64,000 bases of DNA from a bacterium (GCA_021792615.1 JAJYUJ010000001.1:62001-126000), one strand, 5' to 3'. Shown: positions 15,488-24,089, counted from the stretch's first letter. The notes: a model not told the origin generated them from the letters alone. A program made the numbers and translations.

Positions 15488-17389
15488 GTGAAAAGGTATT
15501 TTTGCAGGCCCGTCCTTAAGAGAGGAGGGCTTTTTCTATGTGCCTTTCTCTTTTTCGGACCAACATACGCAATGGGCGAGTCCTTAACGATGCAGGAGAT
15601 CGTTGTTACCGGCGAAAGGGTCCCGTCTCGATATGAACTTACACCTTCATCCATCTCCGTTATAACGTCCACAACCATGCAAAACAGCCCTACGCTGCCT
15701 GACGCACTTTCGCATGCGCCGGATGTGACCATACCTGCGTACGGCTGGATGGGAGCACTGTCCGGTATATCGATCCGCGGTGCGGACACGTCCCAGTCTG
15801 AGATCATGCTCGACGGCATACGGCTGAACAACGTCGAATTGTCCGGGTTTGACCTGTCCACCTTTCCCCTTTCCGGTATCTCTTCTATAGAGATCGCACG
15901 GGGCGGTATGTCCAGCCTGTACGGGGAATCGGCAATGGGCGGTATTGTCAATATTATGCCTGACGTGTTCCCCAAAAAAAACACCGTGGACCTAAAGGCC
16001 ATGGCAGGCAGTTTCGACAGCTACCATATCGATGCAACCGCAAAGGTGAAATCCGGCGGCTGGACTATGCTCATTTCTCCGGGATACGAATCATCGAAGG
16101 GCGATTATCCGTATATCGACGATAACGGCATTTCCCACATCCGGCAGAACAATGACTACAGGGGTATATGGGTGCTTGCCGGGCTGGGGTTCAGCAAAGA
16201 CAATAACAGGGCTTATTTCATAACGCACCTGTACGAAAGCAATAAGGGCGTACCCGGTGCGCTCGGCATGCCTTCGCCTCAGGCAAGGGAGTACGACAGT
16301 CATGGTCTGTATATCATGAGATACAGGTACGCCTCGGAGGCGGTGGCAGTGAAAGCCTCTTTGAGTCATGTGAATGAGGACTCAAGATATTTTGACAATG
16401 TTTATGTGCTGGAATCCAATCCATCCAAATCAAATGATACGGACAACGAGGCAGGTGCAACGCTTATACTGTATCGCATACCGTTCAACACCCTCAGTAT
16501 CAAGTTGGACGGTTTATCGCAGCAGGCCGTATCCTCTAATATCGGCAGTCATATCAGGGACACGGAAAGCATAGGCCTGGAGGACAGGGCAAAGCCGCTG
16601 GAATGGCTTGCAATAGTCGGCGACACCGCTTATCAGTCCATCTCCGATATCGGGGATGTCGCAACATACGGTATCGGCACGGCATTAAAGCCCGTATCAT
16701 GGATGGCTGTTAAGATGCGCGTATCAACGGCATTTCAAGCCCCTTCGCTCGATGACCTTTATTGGCCGAATGCTGCCGGTGCGCAGGGCAATCCGGCGCT
16801 AAAGCCTGAAACAAAAACCGGCTACGAACTCGGGCTGCTTGTTTCCCCGCTCACAAACACAACAATTGAGATAAACGGGTTTTATGACCGGTATCACAAT
16901 CTGATCCAGTGGTCACCATCCATAAACAATGTTTGGATGCCTCAGAATATCTCAGGGGCAATCATCAAAGGTATAGAGCTTTCTGTCAACGCAAGGCCTT
17001 CGCACCTTCTGGCTGTCTCAGGGAATATGAGTGCGCTGGACACGGTCAACCTTTCAAACAGTCCGCCCGGATCGTATGGTGAGGCGCTGACGTACAGGCC
17101 GGATATCATAGTCAATACATCCGCAAAAATAGGAGAGGACAACAGGTATCTGTCTTTCGGCATCGGCTATACGGGCGAGCGATACATCACCCCGTCGAAC
17201 AGTCAATCACTGCCCGGGTTCTACGATATCAACGCAATGCTGAGCTATAAGATAGGATACGTAAGGCCGTTTATAACATTTACCCAGTATTTTTCCGATT
17301 CATTCAATACACTGACGAGCTATCAGTATGTTCCGGGTTATCCATTGCCGGGAAGGTATGTATGGGCGGGCATTCAATGCAAGATTTAA
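15488..17389 (+). CDS. btuB: TonB-dependent corrinoid receptor, BtuB-like
   Basis: A 633-residue outer-membrane receptor. A signal peptide spans about residues 1-28, followed at 37-42 by the TonB box E-I-V-V-T-G. The plug domain includes I-S-I-R-G-A-D and the G-x-S-S-L-Y-G-E-S-A-M-G-G-I-V-N-I motif; the rest is a beta-barrel ending in an aromatic-rich strand. The start is GTG at 15488 with GAGG six bases upstream; an ATG two bases earlier is followed at once by a stop. The cobalamin riboswitch in its leader and btuFCD downstream make B12 or another corrinoid the ligand by context. Confidence 0.88.
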   Translation: MKRYFCRPVLKRGGLFLCAFLFFGPTYAMGESLTMQEIVVTGERVPSRYELTPSSISVITSTTMQNSPTLPDALSHAPDVTIPAYGWMGALSGISIRGADTSQSEIMLDGIRLNNVELSGFDLSTFPLSGISSIEIARGGMSSLYGESAMGGIVNIMPDVFPKKNTVDLKAMAGSFDSYHIDATAKVKSGGWTMLISPGYESSKGDYPYIDDNGISHIRQNNDYRGIWVLAGLGFSKDNNRAYFITHLYESNKGVPGALGMPSPQAREYDSHGLYIMRYRYASEAVAVKASLSHVNEDSRYFDNVYVLESNPSKSNDTDNEAGATLILYRIPFNTLSIKLDGLSQQAVSSNIGSHIRDTESIGLEDRAKPLEWLAIVGDTAYQSISDIGDVATYGIGTALKPVSWMAVKMRVSTAFQAPSLDDLYWPNAAGAQGNPALKPETKTGYELGLLVSPLTNTTIEINGFYDRYHNLIQWSPSINNVWMPQNISGAIIKGIELSVNARPSHLLAVSGNMSALDTVNLSNSPPGSYGEALTYRPDIIVNTSAKIGEDNRYLSFGIGYTGERYITPSNSQSLPGFYDINAMLSYKIGYVRPFITFTQYFSDSFNTLTSYQYVPGYPLPGRYVWAGIQCKI

Positions 17390-17456
17390 GATTTAAGATT
17401 CAAAACGCTGGGACAATTCACCGAATTATTCCAAACAAACAGATTCGTCTGTTGAT

Positions 17457-17585
17457 TGTCATTCCTGCGAAAGCAGGAATCCAGTTTTTCCGTACCATGT
17501 TATCCTCCCGTATTATGTTCGGGTTAAACTCTGGTGGAAACCGGGAAGAATAAAGATTGGATTCCGCATCAAGTGCGGAATGACA
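17457..17585. repeat. composite palindromic repeat element
   Basis: The element starts TGTCATTCCTGCG...GGAATCCAG and ends GGATTCCGCA...GCGGAATGACA, with about 75 bases between the two palindromic units. It has the same architecture as the elements at 14791, 39413 and 44620. It sits between the btuB-like gene and the propeller lipoprotein gene. A short open frame through it has no coding features. Confidence 0.65.
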
Positions 17586-17633
17586 AGATAAGAAAGTTTA
17601 TTGAAAAAAATATTAAAAATAAAAGGAGGAAGT

Positions 17634-18800
17634 ATGAAAGAAAAAGAGTCAAGTAAAGGGTTTAACAGATCAACAGAGGGATTGCTTCTACGCCAAAGGC
17701 GTCTCGCAATGACGATCCTGGGGGTGTTTGTAGTTGCAAGTGCAATGTTCACGGGTTGCGGGAAAACGAACTCCGGGAATGCCATGCTTCCCCATGCACC
17801 GTATGTAATAGCACTATCCCAGCCCGCAGGTAATTTACCCGGCTCGCTGTATGCGCTATCGCCGACAGCAGGTACCGTGCAAAAATTAAACCTGAATGTC
17901 GGGTTGATCCCCAATAGCATGCTGTTGGATGGCAATAATCTTTATGTCGTTAATGCCGGCGACGCGACGATCTCCGTAATCTCTATTACAGAAAGCACGT
18001 CCAATATCTATATGAAGAATAACGGTTATATCCCTTTACCTCCGGGTAGCGCACCTGAATACCTTACAGAGACAACGGTAAACGGCGTAAAGACCGGCTA
18101 TGTAACCTTAAACCAGATCAATCAGGTCGAGGTTATTAACATGGACAAAAACACTGTATTGAACGATATACCGCTATCTTCATATAGCACATGGGCTTCA
18201 AAGTTCCAGACGCACCCATGGGGCATTGCCGGGGTAAATAACGGGATCATGGTTGCAAACAATGGCATGAGCTATACAGACTTCACCTATGCTTCGCCTG
18301 GCATGATAAGCATTATAGATCCATCAACACAAGCCGTAACAAATAATATCACAACAACCGGCATTAATCTTCAGGCTGTCGAGCCGCTTACGCAATCAGG
18401 GTTCGTGGTAATATCAAACGGCAATTACAGCACCATAAGCGGATATGCAGAGCTCTATCATGATAATTTTACGGAACGGGCATCTATACCTTTAAGCGGA
18501 GGAGGTGCAGGCATTGCACTCAGCTCCACAGGTATGGGGTACGTAGCATCAAGCAGCATTGTCGGATACGATGAGATCGACACGAATGCCGGTACTTTTG
18601 TTTCAACGACCGATCTCACAAAACAGGTAAAAGGGTTGAACGGGTTTAACCTCACGAGTATCAAATTTGCTCCCGATGGCACGCTCTGGGCAACGGATTG
18701 GCAGGACAATATGGTCTTTGAGATTGATCCGCAGACAAATACCGTGATAAAGACTTTTTCATTGCCTGAGCATGCTCAGGATATGGTGTTTGTATATTGA
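17634..18800 (+). CDS. beta-propeller lipoprotein in the corrinoid uptake operon (BtuG-like by context)
   Basis: The product (388 residues) has a lipobox F-T-G-C after a hydrophobic stretch, then repeated blade-like segments such as N-S-M-L-L-D-G-N-N-L-Y-V-V-N and T-L-W-A-T-D, the pattern of YncE/YVTN or NHL beta-propellers. It lies between the btuB-like receptor and btuF behind a B12 riboswitch. Bacteroides BtuG is a surface lipoprotein with a seven-bladed propeller that binds B12 and docks on BtuB, so a similar capture role is a reasonable inference, not shown. ATG 17634 has a perfect AAGGAGG site, but gives an unusually long n-region that is partly encoded by a dispersed repeat (17679-17714); ATG 17709 would give a normal signal peptide. 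Confidence 0.72.
   Translation: MKEKESSKGFNRSTEGLLLRQRRLAMTILGVFVVASAMFTGCGKTNSGNAMLPHAPYVIALSQPAGNLPGSLYALSPTAGTVQKLNLNVGLIPNSMLLDGNNLYVVNAGDATISVISITESTSNIYMKNNGYIPLPPGSAPEYLTETTVNGVKTGYVTLNQINQVEVINMDKNTVLNDIPLSSYSTWASKFQTHPWGIAGVNNGIMVANNGMSYTDFTYASPGMISIIDPSTQAVTNNITTTGINLQAVEPLTQSGFVVISNGNYSTISGYAELYHDNFTERASIPLSGGGAGIALSSTGMGYVASSSIVGYDEIDTNAGTFVSTTDLTKQVKGLNGFNLTSIKFAPDGTLWATDWQDNMVFEIDPQTNTVIKTFSLPEHAQDMVFVY
17679..17714. repeat. dispersed repeat unit inside a coding sequence
   Basis: GATTGCTTC...TCTCGCAATGAC is one end-to-end copy of a common repeat type (GCAATGAC ends) and has a relative at 62316-62353 in the dsr operon. Here it supplies codons for the n-region of the lipoprotein signal peptide without breaking the frame. 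Confidence 0.5.
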
Positions 18801-18806
18801 GGGATT

Positions 18807-19745
18807 GTGTTACATAAAATTGTATTCAAAATACCAATACTGTGTGCCATGGTTATTGTAGGTGCAACCGGTGTACCCATCCAAAAGGTGGGCATGGTTG
18901 CCCAACACTTTGCCGGGACAAGCCCTGCCCCTGCAACCATTACTGTCCGTGATGACACAGGCAGAAAAGTCTCCATCCGGCTTCCGGTGCAACGGGTTGT
19001 AACGCTTGCTCCGTCAAATACAGATATTCTCGAGGCACTTGGAATGACATCAACCATCGTAGGTGCAAACAATACAGACGACAGTCCATTGCCGAAAGAT
19101 GTGAAAAGGGTTGGTTCTGTCAATCCGTCTATTGAAGAGATTGTGTCTTTGAACCCGGCGCTTGTCATGGGTATCTATGGAGAGGACATGGTATGCAACA
19201 GGCTTGAACGCTTGAACATCCCCTGTATAATCCTGTCGCCCGGCAACCTTGAAGGGGTAATGCATGATATAAGGCTTACCGGCCGGCTTTTTTCGGCAAA
19301 TGCCCGTGCATCCGCTATCGTAGATACCATGCAACAAACTATTGACCGGGTACAGGCAAGGTTGGCGCATTGTACGACAAAGCCCCTCGTGTACTTTGAG
19401 ATAGACGGTTCTGATCCCTCAAGGCCGTTTTCTGCCGGTAAAGGGAGTTTTATAGACAGTCTGATAACAATGTCCCATGCGGTCAATATCGCGCATACCA
19501 CGGGTACGCTATGGCCGCAGTTGTCTTCCGAATACATTCTCGCGAGCAATCCGGATGTTATTATTTTATCGGATAAGCTTGATATACATGCGTTGAAAAA
19601 ACGTCAGGGCTGGCCGGGGATAAAGGCTATCAAAAACAAAAGGGTCTATACTATTGATGTAAATCTGGTGTCAAGGCCGGGCCCGGACATCGTAAAGGCG
19701 TATGTTGAAATAGCAAGGGACATCCATCCGGAGGAGTTTAAATAG
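18807..19745 (+). CDS. btuF: corrinoid ABC transporter substrate-binding protein
   Basis: A 312-residue periplasmic binding protein of the BtuF/FhuD helical-backbone class. It has a hydrophobic N-terminal signal segment, then I-T-V-R-D-D-T-G-R-K-V and R-V-V-T-L-A-P-S-N-T-D-I-L-E-A-L-G, the typical opening of cluster A-II proteins, and N-P-D-V-I-I-L-S near residue 250. The start is GTG 18807 with GAGGG in front, six bases after the lipoprotein stop. It binds the corrinoid in the periplasm and delivers it to BtuC. Between it and btuC lie about 280 bases of repeats. Confidence 0.88.
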   Translation: MLHKIVFKIPILCAMVIVGATGVPIQKVGMVAQHFAGTSPAPATITVRDDTGRKVSIRLPVQRVVTLAPSNTDILEALGMTSTIVGANNTDDSPLPKDVKRVGSVNPSIEEIVSLNPALVMGIYGEDMVCNRLERLNIPCIILSPGNLEGVMHDIRLTGRLFSANARASAIVDTMQQTIDRVQARLAHCTTKPLVYFEIDGSDPSRPFSAGKGSFIDSLITMSHAVNIAHTTGTLWPQLSSEYILASNPDVIILSDKLDIHALKKRQGWPGIKAIKNKRVYTIDVNLVSRPGPDIVKAYVEIARDIHPEEFK

Positions 19746-19775
19746 ATGTTAAACCAATTTCTCATACGCTTCTGT

Positions 19776-19992
19776 GTTACCCCTCTTAGTTTAAGAGGGG
19801 GTAGGGGAGTTACAAAAAGGCATTCCAAGATCATAACCCCCTTCCGTCCCCCTTATCTTAAGGGGGAAATCAAAAACATTTGCGGTCCAAGCCTTGCCGG
19901 GGTATTTCTTTCCTTTACGAAAGACAAATTCCTGACCCATCATTTGGATTGGTGTCCCGCCCATTTTACTAAAGGGGTGAGAGGAGGGATTA
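19776..19992. repeat. G/C-run palindromes between btuF and btuC
   Basis: The spacer between btuF and btuC is 278 bases long in an otherwise tight operon and holds CCCTCTTAGTTTAAGAGGG (about 19780-19799), CCCCCTTATCTTAAGGGGG (19848-19866) and a weaker third copy around 19967-19979. They are of the same type as the cluster at 10072-10250. A plus-strand open frame across this region follows the repeats and is not considered a gene. Confidence 0.6.
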
Positions 19993-20023
19993 GTATGCGG
20001 CCTTTGAAAGGAACTTGTAACCA

Positions 20024-21040
20024 ATGAAACTGCATCAATTTATAGAACGGCATACATGGCTTCTGTGGCTTACCCTTGTGCTGTGCCTTCTCATGGTCTT
20101 TGTTCTGAATATCGCGATAGGGCCTGTCAATATACCATTATCGACTGTCCTCCATGCATTTCTGTCTTCATCGAAAAACATAGACAGTACGATCATCCTA
20201 TCCATCAGACTGCCGATAGCTCTATCGGGTATTATCGTGGGAGCGAGTCTCGGGGTCAGCGGTGCGATCTTCCAGGCGATTCTGCGCAATCCTCTTGCAG
20301 ATCCTTACATACTCGGCATATCCGCGGGGGCGGCACTGGGTGCGTCCATAGCGCAGGCACTTCTTCTCAGCAGCATTCCCGTATCTCTTTCGGCATTTGT
20401 CGGCGCTATCGCAGCCATGGCAATGGTTTACCTGCTGTCATTATCTTCGGGCAGCTCGACGCCGCTTTACCTTATACTTTCGGGAGTCGCCATCAGTGCG
20501 CTCCTCGGCTCAATCATGTCTTTTGTCATGCTGATGAGTAATGCAATGCAGATACGGATCTATTCTATCATGCTGTGGCTGATGGGCGGTATCAAGGAGA
20601 CAGGATGGCATGAGCTTATTTTTATCGGCGCAGCATTTAGTATCCTCATGGTGCTTGCGTTGTTGACAGCCCCGTACCTTGATATACTGCCGTTCGGAGA
20701 CGAAAAGGCGTCGAGTCTGGGCGTACACGTCGAAAGGGCAAGACTGCTGTCCATGACTATTGCAGCACTGCTTGCCGGCATCGCGGTTTACCTGAGCGGT
20801 CTTGTAGGATTTGTGGGGCTCGTTGTGCCGCATATTACACGTCTGGTCATAGGGCCATCCCATAAACGGCTTATAACGGTCAGCATTTTTGTCGGTGCTA
20901 TCTTTTTGCTGTTCTCCGATCTCATTGCAAGGACTGTGTTGCGGCCCATCGAGGTACCTGTCGGCATAATAACATCGCTCATCGGTGCGCCATTTTTTCT
21001 TTATTTGTTATTACGTGCGTATAAGGGGTATAAATTCTAA
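20024..21040 (+). CDS. btuC: corrinoid ABC transporter permease
   Basis: A 338-residue FecCD/BtuC-family permease with about ten membrane helices. Conserved pieces include the G-A-S-L-G-V-S-G-A-I-F-Q-A-I-L-R-N-P-L-A-D-P block near residue 75, G-I-S-A-G-A-A-L-G, and the L-V-G-F-V-G-L-V-V-P-H-I-T-R coupling helix region near 265. It forms the inner-membrane channel with BtuD. The stop codon overlaps the start of btuD by one base. A modest Shine-Dalgarno (AAAGGA) precedes the start. Confidence 0.92.
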   Translation: MKLHQFIERHTWLLWLTLVLCLLMVFVLNIAIGPVNIPLSTVLHAFLSSSKNIDSTIILSIRLPIALSGIIVGASLGVSGAIFQAILRNPLADPYILGISAGAALGASIAQALLLSSIPVSLSAFVGAIAAMAMVYLLSLSSGSSTPLYLILSGVAISALLGSIMSFVMLMSNAMQIRIYSIMLWLMGGIKETGWHELIFIGAAFSILMVLALLTAPYLDILPFGDEKASSLGVHVERARLLSMTIAALLAGIAVYLSGLVGFVGLVVPHITRLVIGPSHKRLITVSIFVGAIFLLFSDLIARTVLRPIEVPVGIITSLIGAPFFLYLLLRAYKGYKF

Positions 21041-21774
21041 TGTATCTATCCGTCGCGAACGTCTCATTTGCCCATAACAGCACATTCAGGATAGAGGGCC
21101 TAAGCCTTGCGGTTGATAAGGGAGAGATGCTTGGCATTATAGGACCAAACGGCTCCGGTAAAACGACACTGCTGAAACTCCTGTCCGGTATCTTTAAACC
21201 GCAGGCCGGGACTATAACGCTCGACGGGCACGATATGCATGCATTCAAACACAAGGAGCTCGCCTGCATAAGGGCCTATGTGCCGGAGAGCATCGATCTG
21301 CCGTTCGACTATACCGTCTCAGAGATCATCGCGATCGGCAGGCACCCATTCATCGGGACATTTTCAAGGCCAGGCAAAAACGATCGTAAAGCTATTGACA
21401 ACGCAATCGAACTGACGGACACGCATAAGCTCGTAAACAGAAAATTCTTTACGTTGTCCATGGGAGAGAAACAAAGGGTCATGCTCGCAATGGCGATTGC
21501 CCAGGAGCCGGAGGTTCTCTTGCTCGACGAACCCATTTCGCACCTTGATATCGGACATCAGCTTGCATTCATGCATACGCTCAAACAGCTTCATAGAAGC
21601 GGCACAACCATAATCTCGGCCATGCACGAGCTTCCCCTTGCAAGAGAGTTTTTTGAACGGCTGTGCCTTATGGATAACGGAAGGATCGTGAAGGCCGCAA
21701 CATCCGGTGACAGGGAGCTCCTCGACCATATAAAATCCGTGTTTGGCGTCACGGAAGAACGGTTCATAAAATAA
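21040..21774 (+). CDS. btuD: corrinoid ABC transporter ATP-binding protein
   Basis: A 244-residue ABC ATPase: Walker A G-P-N-G-S-G-K-T-T near residue 35, signature L-S-M-G-E-K-Q-R near 140, Walker B L-L-L-D-E-P-I-S near 160 and the switch His in A-M-H-E. The signature differs from the common L-S-G-G-E-x-Q by a Met, a variation seen in this family. It energises BtuC-mediated import. Its start overlaps the btuC stop by one base. Last gene under the cobalamin riboswitch. Confidence 0.9.
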   Translation: MYLSVANVSFAHNSTFRIEGLSLAVDKGEMLGIIGPNGSGKTTLLKLLSGIFKPQAGTITLDGHDMHAFKHKELACIRAYVPESIDLPFDYTVSEIIAIGRHPFIGTFSRPGKNDRKAIDNAIELTDTHKLVNRKFFTLSMGEKQRVMLAMAIAQEPEVLLLDEPISHLDIGHQLAFMHTLKQLHRSGTTIISAMHELPLAREFFERLCLMDNGRIVKAATSGDRELLDHIKSVFGVTEERFIK

Positions 21775-21876
21775 GCCTGCAAATTATTGATGTCGTGTAC
21801 TCTGTTGCTTTTCACAAACTCCCGTGCTTTCATGGTAATGTATTAAATTAAATCTAAAACCATATTTGATGCGATT

Positions 21877-22662
21877 ATGAAAAGAATTGTCGAACATTTT
21901 AAAGAACTTTACAAATACAGGGCGCTGATAAACGCGCTGGTGGTAAGAGGCCTGAAGGCAAGGTACAGGGGATCGGTACTTGGGTTTTTCTGGACATTCA
22001 TAAACCCGTTTTTATTGATGCTGGTTTATGTGTTTGTTTTCAAGGTCTTAATGAAAAACGGCATAAAGAATTATTCCGTATTCCTTTTTGCCGGGCTGCT
22101 GCCGTGGACATGGTTTTCTACAGCACTTACCGATGGCGTCAACTCCATTGTAGGCGGCTCGAATCTTATAACAAAGGTGCTTTTCCCGCCTCAGGTCTTA
22201 CCCACGGTTTCCGTGCTCGTGAACATGATGAACTACATTTTCAGTTTACCGCTTTTACTTTTATTTATGTTCATTTTAAAAATGGACCTCGGTATTTCCA
22301 TAATAGCCATTATCCCCGTCATAATTATCCAGTTGATATTAACGGAAGGACTTGTGCTTATAATCGCCGCTGTAAATGTTTATTTCCGGGATCTCCAGCA
22401 AATTGTGAGTAACTTCCTTTTGCTTGGATTTTTTGTAACGCCTATCATTTATCAACTGTCACAGGTCCCTTCCCGGTATTTAATTATTTTCTACATGAAC
22501 CCAATGACTTTATTGGTCCGATCTTATCAATGGATTTTTTATTACAATATCTTTCCCAACTGGCTGCATCTGTCTTATTTACTGATTGCCTCGGTTGTCA
22601 TACTTCTTATAGGCGCATACCTATTCGAAAAGCTTAAAGAGGCATTCCCGGAGTTTATATGA
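21877..22662 (+). CDS. wzm: polysaccharide ABC exporter permease, Wzm-like
   Basis: A 261-residue ABC-2 type permease with six predicted membrane helices. The R-G-L-K-A-R-Y-R-G-S-V-L-G-F-F-W-T-F-I-N-P motif after the N-terminal amphipathic helix is diagnostic for Wzm/KpsM/TagG exporters of lipid-linked polysaccharides. It overlaps the ATPase gene by four bases. With the glycosyltransferases that follow, it would flip an undecaprenyl-linked O-antigen, capsule or teichoic-like glycan across the inner membrane. Confidence 0.9.
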   Translation: MKRIVEHFKELYKYRALINALVVRGLKARYRGSVLGFFWTFINPFLLMLVYVFVFKVLMKNGIKNYSVFLFAGLLPWTWFSTALTDGVNSIVGGSNLITKVLFPPQVLPTVSVLVNMMNYIFSLPLLLLFMFILKMDLGISIIAIIPVIIIQLILTEGLVLIIAAVNVYFRDLQQIVSNFLLLGFFVTPIIYQLSQVPSRYLIIFYMNPMTLLVRSYQWIFYYNIFPNWLHLSYLLIASVVILLIGAYLFEKLKEAFPEFI

Positions 22663-23408
22663 ATGATGCGATCGTTTTGGAGCATGTAGAGAAACATTTT
22701 AAAAAATATGCGTTAAAAAAGAATTATTCGAGTTTCAAGGAGCGTCTTGCTCATTTTAATTGGTTCGAGAAAAATCCAAACAAAGAATACCTTGAGGTCC
22801 TTGAGGATATAAACCTATCCATAAGAAAGGGCTCGACATTCGGTTTGATAGGGAACAACGGGTCCGGCAAAAGCACAATCCTTAAACTTATAGCAGGGAT
22901 ATACAAGCCGGACAAGGGCAGGGTTATGGTGGACGGCAGGGTCTCGACACTGATAGAGGTCGGGGCTGGCTTCCATCCCGAGTTCACAGGCAGGGAAAAT
23001 ATCTTCATAAACGGCATTATACTCGGCCTCCCGAAAAAAGAGATAAAAAAGCGGTTCGATCAAATTGTTGCATTCGCCGAGCTCGAGGATTTCATCGATG
23101 CGCCTGTCAGAACGTACTCGACAGGCATGTACATGCGCCTTGGGTTCTCGGTGGCCGTAAATGTGGATCCCGATATACTTTTAATAGACGAGGTCCTGGC
23201 TGTCGGTGACGAGTCGTTCCAGAAAAAGTGTATCGACAAGATCACGGATTTCCGCAACAGGGGTAAAACCATGATCATAGTTACACACAGTATGGGGATG
23301 ATCAAACAACTGTGCGACGATGCAGTATGGATACACGGCAGGGGTATATCCAAAGGCAGCACGGTCGATGACACCATACATGCATACCAAACAAGTCAGA
23401 AGTCGTGA
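22659..23408 (+). CDS. wzt: polysaccharide ABC exporter ATPase, short Wzt-like
   Basis: A 249-residue ATPase with G-N-N-G-S-G-K-S-T (Walker A), Y-S-T-G-M-Y-M-R-L-G-F-S-V-A (the characteristic Wzt/KpsT/TagH signature) and L-L-I-D-E-V-L-A-V-G-D (Walker B). It ends shortly after the ATPase core and therefore lacks the C-terminal carbohydrate-binding domain that in some Wzt proteins reads the terminal modification of the glycan. Chain-length control would need another mechanism. It is translationally coupled to wzm. Confidence 0.9.
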   Translation: MNDAIVLEHVEKHFKKYALKKNYSSFKERLAHFNWFEKNPNKEYLEVLEDINLSIRKGSTFGLIGNNGSGKSTILKLIAGIYKPDKGRVMVDGRVSTLIEVGAGFHPEFTGRENIFINGIILGLPKKEIKKRFDQIVAFAELEDFIDAPVRTYSTGMYMRLGFSVAVNVDPDILLIDEVLAVGDESFQKKCIDKITDFRNRGKTMIIVTHSMGMIKQLCDDAVWIHGRGISKGSTVDDTIHAYQTSQKS

Positions 23409-23443
23409 TATCAATTAAGAAAAACAGGTAGATCTGAAAACTA

Positions 23444-23489
23444 TTGACAATACATTAGGTATGAATATATTTGCTACTATAAGTAGCAA
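23444..23489 (+). promoter_or_regulatory. promoter and operator of the toxin-antitoxin operon
   Basis: TTGACA (23444-23449), 16 bases, TATATT (23466-23471). Directly after the -10 box lies a perfect inverted repeat with 7-base arms, TTGCTAC at 23471-23477 and GTAGCAA at 23483-23489. It covers the expected transcription start, the usual place for an antitoxin autorepression site. GGAGG for the antitoxin follows at 23491-23495. Confidence 0.65.
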
Positions 23490-23502
23490 AGGAGGTAGTA
23501 CT

Positions 23503-23751
23503 GTGTTAACAAATAAAGTAGAGAAGATTTCGATTTCACTGCCTATAACTCTTATAAATTACATGGATAATATTAAAAAGAAAAATAAAATAGGAAGATC
23601 TGAATTGATCAGACGGGCTGTGGAGCTTTATATGGCTGAAAAAACGAAAGACGAGCTTAGAAAAATTGCATCAAGCATGAGAGGAGAATATAAGTCTAAC
23701 AAAAATTTGACAATACTCAAAGAAATAGAGTACGAGGATTTTGTAGAATGA
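23503..23751 (+). CDS. ribbon-helix-helix antitoxin
   Basis: From GTG 23503 (with AAAGGAGG upstream) the product is 82 residues. Residues 4-45 fit a ribbon-helix-helix DNA-binding fold: a beta strand K-I-S-I-S-L-P, then helices around M-D-N-I-K-K-K-N-K-I-G-R-S-E-L-I-R-R-A-V-E. The C-terminal part is charged and would wrap the toxin. It overlaps the toxin gene by four bases. An upstream in-frame ATG at 23461 lies inside the promoter and is not used. The palindrome in its promoter is the likely site of autoregulation. Confidence 0.82.
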   Translation: MLTNKVEKISISLPITLINYMDNIKKKNKIGRSELIRRAVELYMAEKTKDELRKIASSMRGEYKSNKNLTILKEIEYEDFVE

Positions 23752-24089
23752 AGCAAGGCGAAATATGGTTGATCAATCTAAATCCTACTATAGGGTCAGA
23801 AATAAAAAAGACCAGACCATGTGTTATCCTAAATAACGATGCTATAGGTGTTTTACCCTTAAAGGTAATAGCCCCTCTAACGGATTGTAAGGAAAATTAT
23901 GAGAAAGTTTTATGGTTTGTAAAACTTCAACCAAATAGGAATAACGGATTAAGTAAACTATCTGTAATTGACTTATTTCAGGTGAGGTCCGTGTCGGAAG
24001 AAAGATTTATAAGAAAGATTGGACAAATATATTCGGAGGAACTTGAAAAAGTCAAATATGCATTGAAATTGGTTTTTGATATTACATAA
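23748..24089 (+). CDS. MazF/PemK-type endoribonuclease toxin
   Basis: A 113-residue protein with the MazF opening K-Q-G-E-I-W-L-I-N-L-N-P-T-I-G-S-E-I-K-K, then R-P-C-V-I-L-N-N-D, the V-I-A-P-L-T core strand and D-L-F-Q-V-R-S near residue 80. These are the conserved elements of MazF/PemK mRNA interferases, including the Arg and Ser/Thr positions of the active site. It is coupled to the antitoxin by an ATGA overlap. Located at the border between the exporter genes and the AT-rich glycan genes. Confidence 0.88.
   Translation: MKQGEIWLINLNPTIGSEIKKTRPCVILNNDAIGVLPLKVIAPLTDCKENYEKVLWFVKLQPNRNNGLSKLSVIDLFQVRSVSEERFIRKIGQIYSEELEKVKYALKLVFDIT

Noticed and set aside
15280-16002. Minus-strand open frame of 240 codons across the riboswitch
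   Set aside because: It covers the aptamer and the signal peptide region of btuB in antisense and has no family features.
19746-20027. Plus-strand open frame of 93 codons between btuF and btuC
   Set aside because: It is made of G/C-run palindromes; translation is low-complexity and the region matches the repeat cluster at 10.1 kb.
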